Shown here piece by piece: positions 50,871-59,943 of a DNA stretch of 64,000 bases. Source of the DNA: JAXMHB01 sp046346965. GTDB lineage: Bacteria; Pseudomonadota; Gammaproteobacteria; Xanthomonadales; SZUA-5. The translations under genes were made by a program, and so were the position numbers. The DNA lies in the NCBI GenBank assembly GCA_046346965.1, contig JAXMHB010000007.1, positions 124,001 to 188,000 on the forward strand, written 5' to 3'. Within the stretch, counting starts at the first letter, position 1. Each line of letters opens with the position of its first letter. Below the pieces are notes generated by a model. It ran no database searches. It was not told the DNA's origin and saw only the letters and a program-made list of their open reading frames with translations.

Positions 50871-52250
50871 ATGGCCGTGCGGCGCCAGTTCTCGCTCGCC
50901 GCGCGGTCGCTGCTCGCCGCCAGCCTGGTGCTGGCGGCCTTCATCGGCGCCACCGGCTATGCGCTGGAACGCGCCTTTGAAACCTGGGCCAAGTCGGTGG
51001 TGCGCGAGCGCCTGCAGAGCGCGGTCTACACGCTGCTGGCGGGCACCGACACCTCGCCCGGTGGCGGCATCATTATCCCCGACGTGCTGCCCGATCCGCG
51101 CCTGGAGCGCCCGGGCTCGGGGATGTATGCCTCGGTGTATGCGCAGAATTTCGGCTGGGAATCGCCGTCCTCGCTGGACCGGGAGTTGCCCTTCGAGGAC
51201 GCCTTGAAGCCGGGCGAGATGACCTTCAAGACGCCCGAGAACGGCGGCAAGGTCTACATGTTCAGCATGGGCGTGCTGTTCGAGGCGCGCTCGCCCTCGG
51301 GCAAGGATGTGCGCGTCACCTTCAACGTCGGCGAGAGCCAGAGCTCGGTCAAGCGCCAGATCGCGGCCTTCCGCGAGACCATGTGGGCGCTGCTCGGTGG
51401 CCTGGGACTGCTGCTGCTGACCTTCCAGGCGCTGCTGTTGGTGTGGAGTCTGCGGCCCTTGCGCGCGGTGGCGCGCGATCTGGCGCTGGTCGAGCGCGGT
51501 CAGGCCGAGAACCTGTCGGGCAGCTACCCGATGGAACTGGCAGTGCTGACGCGTGGCCTGAACGACTTCATTCAGAGCGAGCGCGAGCATCTGCGGCGCT
51601 ATCGCAATACGCTGGGCGATCTGGCGCACAGTCTTAAGACGCCGCTGGCGGTGATGCGCGGCCTGTTCGAGAACGAGCAGGAGCCCGACAAGCTCAAGCG
51701 CGCCGGCCTCGATCAGGTGGCGCGCATGGATGAGATCGTCGCCTATCAGTTGGCGCGCGCCGCCAAATCCGGCCATCAGACCTACGCCGCGCCGCTGCCG
51801 GTGCTGGCGCATGCCGAGGAGATCGCGCTGACGCTGGAGAAGGTCTATGCGCGCAAGGGCGCACTGGCCGAGTTCGAGGTGGACGCCCGCAGCATGTTCC
51901 ACGGCGACAAGGGCGATCTGATGGAACTGCTCGGCAATCTGCTGGAGAACGCCTTCAAGTGGTGCGGCTCGCGCGTGCTGCTGACGGCGGCGCCGATCCT
52001 GAGCGCGAAGGCGCGCCGGCCCGGCTTGCTGCTGCGCGTCGAGGACGATGGTCCCGGCATCCCGGAGGACAAGATAAGCGAGGTGCTCAAGCGCGGAGTG
52101 CGCGGCGACGAGCGCGTGCAGGGCCACGGGATCGGCCTGTCGATCGTCGGCGACATCGTGTCCTCCTACGGCGGCGAGCTCAAGGTCAGTCGCTCGGAGC
52201 AACTGGGCGGCGCCAGTTTCGAGGTAACGCTGCCGCCACTGGTGGGATGA
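50871..52250 (+). CDS. phoQ: Sensor histidine kinase (PhoQ-like)
   Basis: A 459-residue membrane kinase. Membrane segments at about 10-30 and 172-194 enclose a periplasmic sensor of about 140 residues; a HAMP-like linker (about 195-240) precedes the dimerisation domain with His253 (LGDLAHSLKTPLAVMRG). The ATPase has the N-box LLGNLLENAFKW, and the G-boxes VEDDGPGIPED and GHGIGLSIVGDI. The sensor type fits PhoQ-like kinases of Xanthomonadales, but the signal cannot be read. It follows the regulator gene by 11 bp. Confidence 0.9.
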   Translation: MAVRRQFSLAARSLLAASLVLAAFIGATGYALERAFETWAKSVVRERLQSAVYTLLAGTDTSPGGGIIIPDVLPDPRLERPGSGMYASVYAQNFGWESPSSLDRELPFEDALKPGEMTFKTPENGGKVYMFSMGVLFEARSPSGKDVRVTFNVGESQSSVKRQIAAFRETMWALLGGLGLLLLTFQALLLVWSLRPLRAVARDLALVERGQAENLSGSYPMELAVLTRGLNDFIQSEREHLRRYRNTLGDLAHSLKTPLAVMRGLFENEQEPDKLKRAGLDQVARMDEIVAYQLARAAKSGHQTYAAPLPVLAHAEEIALTLEKVYARKGALAEFEVDARSMFHGDKGDLMELLGNLLENAFKWCGSRVLLTAAPILSAKARRPGLLLRVEDDGPGIPEDKISEVLKRGVRGDERVQGHGIGLSIVGDIVSSYGGELKVSRSEQLGGASFEVTLPPLVG

Positions 52251-52299
52251 TCGCCATCAGGCCCCGGGACAGCGGATGGGGCTAGGCTAGCGGTAGAAG

Positions 52300-52425
52300 C
52301 GGGACTCGGGACTCGGGACTCGGGACCTACGACAATGCCGCGTAAGTGCTGCAGTGCTGGTCCCCCGCCCCCTGACCCTTGACCCGCTTTTTTGCCCCTG
52401 CGCCCCCAAATTTGCCTAAGACCAC
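52300..52425. repeat. cgggact array and GC-rich element right half, copy G
   Basis: Four heptamers (cgggact x3, cgggacc) at 52300-52327 are followed by tgctgcagtgctggtccccc and gccccctgacccttgacccgc, the right arm of the dispersed GC-rich element. It lies between the kinase gene and the CDF gene. Confidence 0.72.
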
Positions 52426-52488
52426 CCTTAATGCATCAATCAGCCCCAGCCGCCATGCTCGGCGGCGGCCACGGCACGGAACCTCGGC

Positions 52489-53439
52489 ATGATCACACTC
52501 GACGATAGCGAAGACACTGGCCACACCCCGGCAGAACGCGCCGCGGCGGCCTCGCGCAGCACCTGGGTCAGCGTCGTCGTCAACCTGCTGCTGACCAGCG
52601 TGCAGATCCTGGCGGGTGTGCTGACCAAATCGCAGGGTTTGATCGCCGACGGTATCCACTCACTGTCGGATCTGGTGGCCGACTTCGTCGTGCTGATCGC
52701 CAATCATCACAGTCAGAAGGATGCCGACGAGGATCATCCCTATGGCCACCACCGCTACGAGACCGCCGCCAGTCTGGCGCTCGGTGTGCTGCTACTGGCA
52801 GTGGGCGCCGGCATGTTGTGGTCGGCGGTCAGCAAGCTGGAGAAGCCCGACAGCGTCGCCGAGGTGCATGTGGCCGCGTTGTGGGTGGCCATCGGTGCGC
52901 TAGTCGCCAAAGAGGCGCTGTTTCGCTACATGCTGGCGGTGGCCAAGCGCGTCAAATCGAGCATGCTGGTCGCCAATGCTTGGCATGCGCGCTCGGACGC
53001 GGCCTCCTCGCTAGTGGTGGGCATCGGCATCCTCGGCAATCTGGCCGGCTATCCCATTTTTGACCCGATTGCCGCCGCCATCGTCGGCTTCATGGTGGCG
53101 CGGATGGGCTGGTCCTTCGGCTGGGATGCGCTGCACGATCTGATGGATCGCGCGGTGGACGAGGCCGAGATCACGGCCATCCGCCAGACCCTGCTCGACA
53201 CGCCGGGCATCCAGGGTGTCCACGATATCCGCACCCGCAAGATGGGCGACATGATCATCGTGGACGCCCATATCGAGGTGGACGCAACACTCAGCGTCGA
53301 GGCCGGGCACGACATCGCGGTGGCGGCGCGCGCGCGCGTGATGCAGCGCCACCGCGTGCTCAATCTGATGACGCACGTCGATCCCTGGCGTCGGCCGGAC
53401 CTGGATCACGCGCCTTTGCCGGCGCGGAACACCGGCTAG
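52489..53439 (+). CDS. Cation diffusion facilitator (CDF) transporter
   Basis: A 316-residue metal-ion/proton antiporter. Six helices occupy about residues 25-215, with the binding-site HxxxD motif in DGIHSLSDLVADF and, in the second half, NAWHARSDAASSL. The cytoplasmic metal-binding domain (about 225-300) contains HDIRTRKMGDMIIVDAHIEV. Zinc, iron or manganese efflux is likely (FieF-like). The ATG at 52489 begins MITLDDSEDTGH. Confidence 0.92.
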   Translation: MITLDDSEDTGHTPAERAAAASRSTWVSVVVNLLLTSVQILAGVLTKSQGLIADGIHSLSDLVADFVVLIANHHSQKDADEDHPYGHHRYETAASLALGVLLLAVGAGMLWSAVSKLEKPDSVAEVHVAALWVAIGALVAKEALFRYMLAVAKRVKSSMLVANAWHARSDAASSLVVGIGILGNLAGYPIFDPIAAAIVGFMVARMGWSFGWDALHDLMDRAVDEAEITAIRQTLLDTPGIQGVHDIRTRKMGDMIIVDAHIEVDATLSVEAGHDIAVAARARVMQRHRVLNLMTHVDPWRRPDLDHAPLPARNTG

Positions 53440-53454
53440 GCGCGGATTGGGGGC

Positions 53455-54411
53455 TCAGCCCAGTGACGCCAACCACTCGTCGTCCGAGCCCTCGCTGACA
53501 CCCTCGAACAAAAAGGTGGACAGGTAGCGCTCGCCGGTGTCCGGGAGCATGGTCAGAATCACGCTGCCAGCCGAGGCGCGGCGGGCAACGTCGAGCGCGG
53601 CGGCGAAGGTGGCACCGGCGGAGATGCCGACGAAGATGCCTTCCTGCTGCGCCAGCAGGCGCGCGGTGTCGCGTGCGCTGACGTCATCAATCGGCACGTT
53701 TTCGTCAAAGATCGAGCGATCCAGCACCGCCGGCACAAAGTCCGGCGTCCAGCCCTGAATCTTGTGCGGCGCCCACGGCTTGCCGGCCAGCAGTTGCGCT
53801 CCGGCGGGCTCGGTGGTGACGATCTTGAGGTCCGGGCGTGCCAGCTTCAGCACCTGGCCGGCGCCGCTCATCGTGCCGCCGGTGCCCCAGCCGCTGACGA
53901 AGTAATCGAGGCGCCGATTGGCGAAATCGCGCAGGATCTCGGGCCCGGTGGTGTTGCGGTGGTAGGCCGGATTGGCCGGATTTTCAAACTGTTGCGCCAG
54001 GAACCAGCCGTGCTTGGCGGCCAGTTCCTCGGCCTTGCGCACCATGCCCGAGCCGCGCTCGGCGGCCGGCGTCAGGATCACCTTGGCGCCGTAGGCGCGC
54101 ATGATCTTGCGGCGCTCGATCGAGAAAGTCTCCACCATCACCGAGACGAAGGGATAGCCGCGCGCGGCGCAGACCATCGCCAGCGCGATGCCGGTGTTGC
54201 CACTGGTGGCCTCGACCACGGTTTGGCCCGGCTTCAACACGCCGCGGCGCTCGGCGTCCTGGATGATCGCCCAAGCCAGACGGTCCTTGACCGAGGAGCC
54301 AGGATTGAAGGCCTCCACCTTCACATACATCTCCACGCCCGGCGGCGCGAGACGGTTGATGCGTACGATCGGCGTATTGCCGATGGTTTCCAGAATGTCG
54401 TTGTAGATCAT
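53455..54411 (-). CDS. cysK: Cysteine synthase (O-acetylserine sulfhydrylase)
   Basis: A 318-residue PLP enzyme making cysteine from O-acetylserine and sulfide. PLP lysine Lys42 is in FNPGSSVKDRLA, the substrate loop in ATSGNTGIALAM, and the phosphate-binding glycine loop in SGWGTGGTMSG. The last residues DEWLASLG fit the family end. The ATG at 54411 (MIYNDILETIGNTPIVRI) follows ggagagccc; the longer reading frame upstream is unrelated. It could be the CysM type; the A-isozyme is likelier. Confidence 0.92.
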   Translation of the reverse strand: MIYNDILETIGNTPIVRINRLAPPGVEMYVKVEAFNPGSSVKDRLAWAIIQDAERRGVLKPGQTVVEATSGNTGIALAMVCAARGYPFVSVMVETFSIERRKIMRAYGAKVILTPAAERGSGMVRKAEELAAKHGWFLAQQFENPANPAYHRNTTGPEILRDFANRRLDYFVSGWGTGGTMSGAGQVLKLARPDLKIVTTEPAGAQLLAGKPWAPHKIQGWTPDFVPAVLDRSIFDENVPIDDVSARDTARLLAQQEGIFVGISAGATFAAALDVARRASAGSVILTMLPDTGERYLSTFLFEGVSEGSDDEWLASLG

Positions 54412-54486
54412 GGGCTCTCCGCGTGGCGCCGGCTGGATCAAAGCGGAATCCTGCCGCAAGCACGCCGACGCGCGCCAGTGAGACGA

Positions 54487-54504
54487 GGGCATATCGGTAT
54501 GCCC
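54487..54504. promoter_or_regulatory. Palindrome between the divergent cysK and GGDEF-EAL genes
   Basis: GGGCATA and TATGCCC form a 7-bp inverted repeat with a 4-base spacer in the divergent intergenic gap (54412-54605). It could be an operator for either gene or a transcript hairpin. Confidence 0.3.
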
Positions 54505-54605
54505 ACCGGTGCAGCGCAGTGATCGCTGGTGCAGCCGAACGGCAAGTCGGACACCGTCAGCGACTAGACTAGGGCGTCCCTGCCTCAGATCCCGGATCGT
54601 CCTGC

Positions 54606-57569
54606 GTGTCGACAGAGCCTGTCCCGACCAGCGCCGCCATCGGCATCGATCGCTATCTGCGCGAATTGATGCGGGTGAACGATCTGCCGACGCTGGGCCA
54701 CGTGGTGGCGCGGGAAGCGCGTCGGCGCTTCGGGCTGCAGAGCTGCCATCTGGTCTGGTGGGCACGACCACGCGAGGGCCAGGACGTGGACGCCGTGCGC
54801 GTCTCGCCGGCCGAGGGCCTGGATGCGGACACGCTGGCCTGGCTGCACCGGCGCTTCGGCTCGCCCGGCGCGCAGCGGCGCGAGCCGGCGCCGCTGGTGG
54901 TGGAGGAACTGGTGCGCACCGGCGTCATTGCCCGCGTGGCGCTGGTGTGGCCGGTCAGCCAGCCGCGCCCGGACACGCCGGATTTTGCGCGCTGGCTGGA
55001 CGACAGCTCGGCGGCGGCCGGCCGATTGGTGGAACTGGATACGCTGACCCAGGCGATCAGCCGGCTGGAGCGCGCCGAGCGCCTGCAGCGGGCGTTGTTT
55101 GCCATCGCCGACATGGCCAGCTCGGATCTGGACATGCCCGACATGCTGCGCAGCCTGCACGCCATCGTCGCCGAGCTCATGTACGCCGAGAACTTCTTCA
55201 TCGTGCTGTACGACGCCACCAGCGACAGCCTGCGCTTCCTGTACTTTGCCGACACGGTCGATGGCGACAAGCCCGATCCACAGGAAGTGATCCCGGCCAG
55301 CAGCATTCCAAACAGTCTGACGCTGGCGATGATCCGCAGCGGTCAGGCGCAGATGGGGCCCTCGGACACCCTGCGCGAACGCCTGGGCGTGCGCCGCGAT
55401 CACGCGCTGGGGCCGGACAGCTACTGCTGGTTGGGTGTGCCGCTGGTGCGCGGCAGCGCGGTCAGCGGCGCTGTCGTCGTGCAGACCTATCTGGAAGAAC
55501 ACAACTACACCGAGGACGATCGCGCGTTGCTGCTGTACGTGGCCCAGCACATTCTCACCGCGCTGGAGCGCAAGCAGGCCCAGGAAGCGCTGGAGGCGCG
55601 CGTCGAGCAACGCACGCGCGAGCTGGCAGCGGCCAACGCCGAGCTGCGCCTGGAGGTGCAGGAACGCCAGCGCAGCGCCCGTCTGCAGGCGGCGCTGTAC
55701 CGGATCGCCGAGCGCTCCAGCACGGCCGACACTCTGGAGGAGTTCTACGCCGCGGTGCATGCGATCGTCGGCGAGTTGCTGTACGCGCGCAATTTCTACA
55801 TCGCGCTGGTCAGCGACGATGCCGATGTGCTGGATTTTCCATACTCGGTGGACGAGTTCGACGCCGTGCGCGTGCGCCGGCGGCTGTCCAAGGGCTTGAC
55901 CGAGTACGTGCTGCGCACTGGGCAGCCGCTGCTGGCGGATCGCGAGGCGATCGCGGCGCTGGAGCGCGCCGGCGAGGTGCACAGCTTCGGCACGCGTTCG
56001 CTCTACTGGCTGGGCGTGCCCTTGATCTGCGACGAGCGCACCGTCGGCGTGATCGCGGTGCAGAGCTACACCGGCGAGGTCCAGTTCAGCGAGCGCGATC
56101 AGGAACTGCTCACCTTCGTCGCCTTCCACATCGCCAACGGCCTGGAACGCAAGCGCGCGCAGGATTCGCTGCGCCTGGCCTATGCCGATCTGGAACGCCG
56201 AGTGGCCGATCGCACCCACGAATTGGCGGTGGCCAATCGCGAGCTGACCGATCAGATCCAGGAACGCGAGCGCATCGAGGACACGCTCAAGCATCAGGCG
56301 CTGCACGACACCCTCACCGGTCTGCCCAACCGCGCCTATCTGCTGGATCGTCTGGGTGCCGCGCTGGCGCGCTTCCGGCGCGGCGAGGTGCGCGGCTTCG
56401 CCGTGTTGTTCCTGGATCTGGACCGCTTCAAGGTGGTCAACGACAGCGTCGGCCACTTGGTCGGCGACGAGCTGTTGAAAACGGCGGCGGCGCGGCTGGT
56501 GGCCTCGGTGCAGGCCCCGGACGTGGTCGCGCGCCTGGGCGGCGATGAGTTCGCCATCCTGCTCGACGATCTGCAGCACCCGGATCGCGCCACCTTCGTC
56601 GCCGAGCGCCTGATCTCCACGCTGTCCGAGGCGATGCGGATCGGCGGCAAGGAGTTGTTCACCTCGGCCAGCGTCGGCATCGCCTTTGCCCATCCGCGCT
56701 ATCTGCGCGCCGAAGAGCTGCTGCGCGATGCCGATGTGGCGATGTATCGCGCCAAATCGCAGGGTCGGCAGCGTTTCGAGCTGTTCGACGAGCGCTTGCG
56801 CGCAGAAGCGCTGCGGGTGCTCGATCTGGAGGGTGATCTGCGCCGGGCACTGGCGCGCGGCGAGTTCGAGCCGCACTTCCAGGCCATCGTGCGATTGGCG
56901 GACAGCCGCGTGGTTGGCTACGAAGCCCTGCTGCGCTGGCGTCACAACGAGCGCGGTTTGCTGCTGCCGGGCGATTTCCTGACGGTGGCCGAGGACAATG
57001 GCTCAATCGAGCAGATCGACTGGCAAATGTTCGCACTCGCCTGCCGCGACGCCGCGCGTCTGCCCGAGCGCGAGGCCTACATCTGCATCAACGTCTCCGC
57101 GCGCCAACTGCGCGCGCAGGATTTCGACCGCAGCTGCCTCAAACTCATCGAAGAAAGTGGCCTGGCACCAGGCCGTGTGCGCATCGAGGTGACCGAGGGC
57201 GCCTTGCTCGACAATCCAGACCACGTCCGCCGCCTGCTCGAACGCCTGCGCGACGCCGGCGTCTACGTGCAACTGGATGATTTCGGCACCGGCTATTCCT
57301 CGCTGAGCTATCTGCACCGGTTCCCAATCCACTCACTGAAAATCGACCGCTCCTTCGTCTCCGACCTGCGCCCCGGCGATCACGGCGGCAGCGCCGCCGT
57401 CGTCCGCGCCATCCACGCGCTGGCGGATTCCCTGAAACTCGAAGTCATCGGCGAAGGCATCGAAACCCACGCCCAATGCCGAGCCTTGATGGACCTGGGC
57501 TGCACCCTGGGCCAGGGCTACCTGTTCGCGCGGCCGCTGCCCGTGGAGGAACTGGCGCGAGGCAAGTAG
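54606..57569 (+). CDS. GAF-GAF-GGDEF-EAL cyclic-di-GMP protein
   Basis: A 987-residue cytoplasmic protein. Two GAF-like sensor domains (about 130-330 and 365-515, each with LYAREN-type fields such as ELMYAENFFIVLYD and ELLYARNFYIALVS) are joined by coiled coils. The GGDEF domain (about 560-715) carries an intact active-site GGDEF at 645-649 (RLGGDEFAILL). The EAL domain (about 730-985) has E773-A-L, DDFGTGYSSLSYL and the metal-binding KIDRSFV. Both making and breaking of c-di-GMP are possible; the GTG start at 54606 is unsure. Confidence 0.9.
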   Translation: MSTEPVPTSAAIGIDRYLRELMRVNDLPTLGHVVAREARRRFGLQSCHLVWWARPREGQDVDAVRVSPAEGLDADTLAWLHRRFGSPGAQRREPAPLVVEELVRTGVIARVALVWPVSQPRPDTPDFARWLDDSSAAAGRLVELDTLTQAISRLERAERLQRALFAIADMASSDLDMPDMLRSLHAIVAELMYAENFFIVLYDATSDSLRFLYFADTVDGDKPDPQEVIPASSIPNSLTLAMIRSGQAQMGPSDTLRERLGVRRDHALGPDSYCWLGVPLVRGSAVSGAVVVQTYLEEHNYTEDDRALLLYVAQHILTALERKQAQEALEARVEQRTRELAAANAELRLEVQERQRSARLQAALYRIAERSSTADTLEEFYAAVHAIVGELLYARNFYIALVSDDADVLDFPYSVDEFDAVRVRRRLSKGLTEYVLRTGQPLLADREAIAALERAGEVHSFGTRSLYWLGVPLICDERTVGVIAVQSYTGEVQFSERDQELLTFVAFHIANGLERKRAQDSLRLAYADLERRVADRTHELAVANRELTDQIQERERIEDTLKHQALHDTLTGLPNRAYLLDRLGAALARFRRGEVRGFAVLFLDLDRFKVVNDSVGHLVGDELLKTAAARLVASVQAPDVVARLGGDEFAILLDDLQHPDRATFVAERLISTLSEAMRIGGKELFTSASVGIAFAHPRYLRAEELLRDADVAMYRAKSQGRQRFELFDERLRAEALRVLDLEGDLRRALARGEFEPHFQAIVRLADSRVVGYEALLRWRHNERGLLLPGDFLTVAEDNGSIEQIDWQMFALACRDAARLPEREAYICINVSARQLRAQDFDRSCLKLIEESGLAPGRVRIEVTEGALLDNPDHVRRLLERLRDAGVYVQLDDFGTGYSSLSYLHRFPIHSLKIDRSFVSDLRPGDHGGSAAVVRAIHALADSLKLEVIGEGIETHAQCRALMDLGCTLGQGYLFARPLPVEELARGK

Positions 57570-57587
57570 GGGCTGGCGGTTGCGGGC

Positions 57588-58044
57588 GCGAAGGACCGGA
57601 TACCCTCACCACCACCCATACCTGGGACAAGGCCGGCAATCGCAGCAGCCAAATCGACGCGCGTGGCGTGTTGAGCTACTACAGCTATGAACCGGCAACG
57701 GCCAGACGCTGAGCAAAGCCTGGGATCAAAAGGATTGGCCGGACGCTATCGGTGGCGCCGCCCTGGACTATGATTTCAGCACCAACGATGTGGGCAATCG
57801 GTCCCTTGGCTACGATCGACTGGATCGCCTGAAAGAAGTCCACGCCGGCAACAATGCGCAGATCGAGGCGTACTCCTATGACGCGACTGGCAGCCGCTTG
57901 AGTCAGCAGACTGGCAGCGGTCCGGTGATCAGTTACAGCTGTCCTGGCACTAGCCACCGGTTGAGTCAGGTCGGCAGTGCTCCACGGAACTACCACGCGG
58001 TGGGGAACACGCGCGAGATGCGGAAGAATGGAGGCCACGAATGA
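57588..58044 (+). pseudogene. RHS/YD-repeat protein remnant
   Basis: Translating in shifting frames yields YD-repeat text: TLTTTHTWDKAGNRSSQID, ARGVLSYYSY, then after a frame change NRSLGYDRLDRLKEVHAG and EAYSYDATGSRLSQQT. The stop at 57712 and later frame change break the gene. RHS proteins are large polymorphic toxins or surface proteins; only about 150 codons remain. The final in-frame piece (57790-58044) ends at a TGA overlapping the ATG of the orphan gene. Confidence 0.75.
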
Positions 58045-58634
58045 ATTGGGTGATCAGACTCCTGTCGATGACATTCGGAGTGTTGTTTTCCGCAAGTAGT
58101 GCTGCCAATGGCTTGCGGCCACGGTCATTTGATAATGTGTTGGAGAACATCTCATCAATTGCCGTCGTTGAGGTCGTCGAAGGACGTGTAACGGACGATT
58201 CGTTGCCGCCCGGCGGTGCGGAAAATAGGCCGTTCCTGAAGACGTATACTTTCCGTATTATTCGAACGATCGCGGGCGAAGAAGTTCCACGCTCGTTCGA
58301 GGATAGCAGTCGCAGATCCTTGTCTATTGGCGCCCGATACCTGCTCCTGCTTCATCCGAGCCATGGAGCACGGGTGCACCCGGTTGTTGGAGCATTCCCA
58401 TTAGAAAGGGACCGAATCTCGGGTGAGTTCGATCGGGTTCGAATTGACGCGGAGGAATTGATTGCCTTTCCGCCATCGTTGTCCGTAAAGCCCATTGATC
58501 TCAAGTCTTGTGGCTTCTTTGGAGACGACGCATGCCACGAAGCGGTGATCTATAGTTATATACCGCTCCCCAATTTTATTGACTACGCTGTGGAGAAGGG
58601 TCGCCTCGGACTGGTTGAGAGGAGCAAAGACTAA
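58041..58634 (+). CDS. Orphan exported protein of low GC next to the RHS remnant
   Basis: A 197-residue protein with a signal-like start (MNWVIRLLSMTFGVLFSASSAA). The rest has no recognised motif, but FLKTYTFRIIRTIAGEEVP and RYLLLLHPSHGARVHPVVG suggest a beta-rich domain of unknown type. Codon use is visibly more AT-rich than in the flanking core genes, in line with acquisition. Its ATG overlaps the TGA of the RHS fragment. It could be a cell-surface or immunity-type partner, which is only speculation. Downstream 58635-58809 holds no gene. Confidence 0.6.
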   Translation: MNWVIRLLSMTFGVLFSASSAANGLRPRSFDNVLENISSIAVVEVVEGRVTDDSLPPGGAENRPFLKTYTFRIIRTIAGEEVPRSFEDSSRRSLSIGARYLLLLHPSHGARVHPVVGAFPLERDRISGEFDRVRIDAEELIAFPPSLSVKPIDLKSCGFFGDDACHEAVIYSYIPLPNFIDYAVEKGRLGLVERSKD

Positions 58635-58809
58635 AGCGAGGAAATTCGGAGCCGCAAGAACAAGGACAGTCAAGATTTGGCGGATTTGCGGGCCGCGGCG
58701 ACATTTTGATCGTCGCGGCCCGCGTGCCTAGAGATTGACGAGTTCGTCGCCGAGCGTCGCGCCAACGCCCCCAAGCGCCCGCGGCGCCTAAGGTGCTTGA
58801 CTAAACTGC

Positions 58810-59759
58810 TCAGCTCAGTTTTTCGAGCCAGCGGGCATAGCCGATGCCTTTCATCCACGTCTGCCCGATGGCTTGTGCTTTCTCCATGATCGCCTCGGCG
58901 CCGCCGACAATGCGCCAGTAAGCTGAGCCGACGCCCTTCACCTGTCCGGTCCAGTCGCTGGCATCGAGTCCCAACCGACGTAGGGCGGGCGGTTCCGTTG
59001 GGTGGATGGCGCCGCGCTTGTCGGGGCGGATCTGTCGTCCTGTGTAATCCACCAGTTGGAGGTACTCGGCTTCCGTCATCGGTAGCCGAAACACCGACAA
59101 ACCGACGATGGGCCGCAGCGTTTTGCTTGCCCGATTGGGCTGTTCGCGCAAGCTCTCTGCTCGCACCTGCACGCTGGTGTGATCCGAGCGCTCGACGTTC
59201 TTGGCGATACCGGCCCGCACCGGGTTCAAATCCACGTAAGCCATCGCCGCCGCCAGTGCACGTTCGTCGGCAAGCAGCTGGCACTTGAAACGGCCCTCCC
59301 AGAATCGACCCTTGACGCCGTCCTCGGCATTGGCGTGCCGTGCCACGTACTCGTCCAAGCGCTTCATGAACCACGACAGATCGCAGAGCCGCTTGCGGTA
59401 CAGGCCGGCCATCGCTACCAGTCGCTGGCGCCGCGCAGCCTGGCGCTCGGGATCGCTCAGCGGGAACAGCCGCCCCCAGAGATCCGCGACCTCGTCATCC
59501 GACTAGGCTCGCGTCAGTTCAGGTTCCACCGAGAGTACGACGTGCAGGTGGTTGCTCATCACTGCATAGGCATACACGGCGACCGCGAAAATCTCGTCCA
59601 ACGCTCTGATTCGATTGACGATCATCGGCTTGCGCGCGTCGTTATCTTTGCCAGTCAACGGATCGACGCCGCACAGCCACGCCCGTCTCACGCAGCGCGT
59701 CACGCAGTGGTACATGCCGTGCTGGTCGGCGCTGACAGTGTGGACGCCGCAAGTGTCAT
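58810..59759 (-). pseudogene. REP-associated tyrosine transposase (RAYT, Y1 family) with in-frame amber codon
   Basis: The leftward reading frame gives a Y1/IS200-like RAYT: MYHCVTRCVRRAWLCG, then AYAVMSNHLHVVLSVEPE (HUH motif H-L-H), then, past a stop, LSWFMKRLDEYVARHANAED, GRFWEGRFKCQLL and AYVDLNPVRAG. The TAG at 59503-59505 interrupts ..LTRA-stop-SDDEVADLWGRLFP; homologues have Trp there (..RAWSDEEV..), so TGG to TAG is inferred. The N-terminal codons compared with the second copy are one base short, so the start frame is broken as well. The conserved element spans about 58784-59853. Confidence 0.85.
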
Positions 59760-59943
59760 GCGACCATGATGGCCAGCCGCGACGGCGCTGTCTGTCGGAT
59801 TTCTTCGCGTCCTTGTGTAAGAGTTTTCCTACAGATCGCTGCGTGTCCTTGATCCGTCAACAGGCGCCGCCCAAGCTTCGTGGCCGGACAAGTCGTGCCC
59901 CAAAACGCTACCATCTCACTTGAACTCCGCACGAAGCCCTGTC

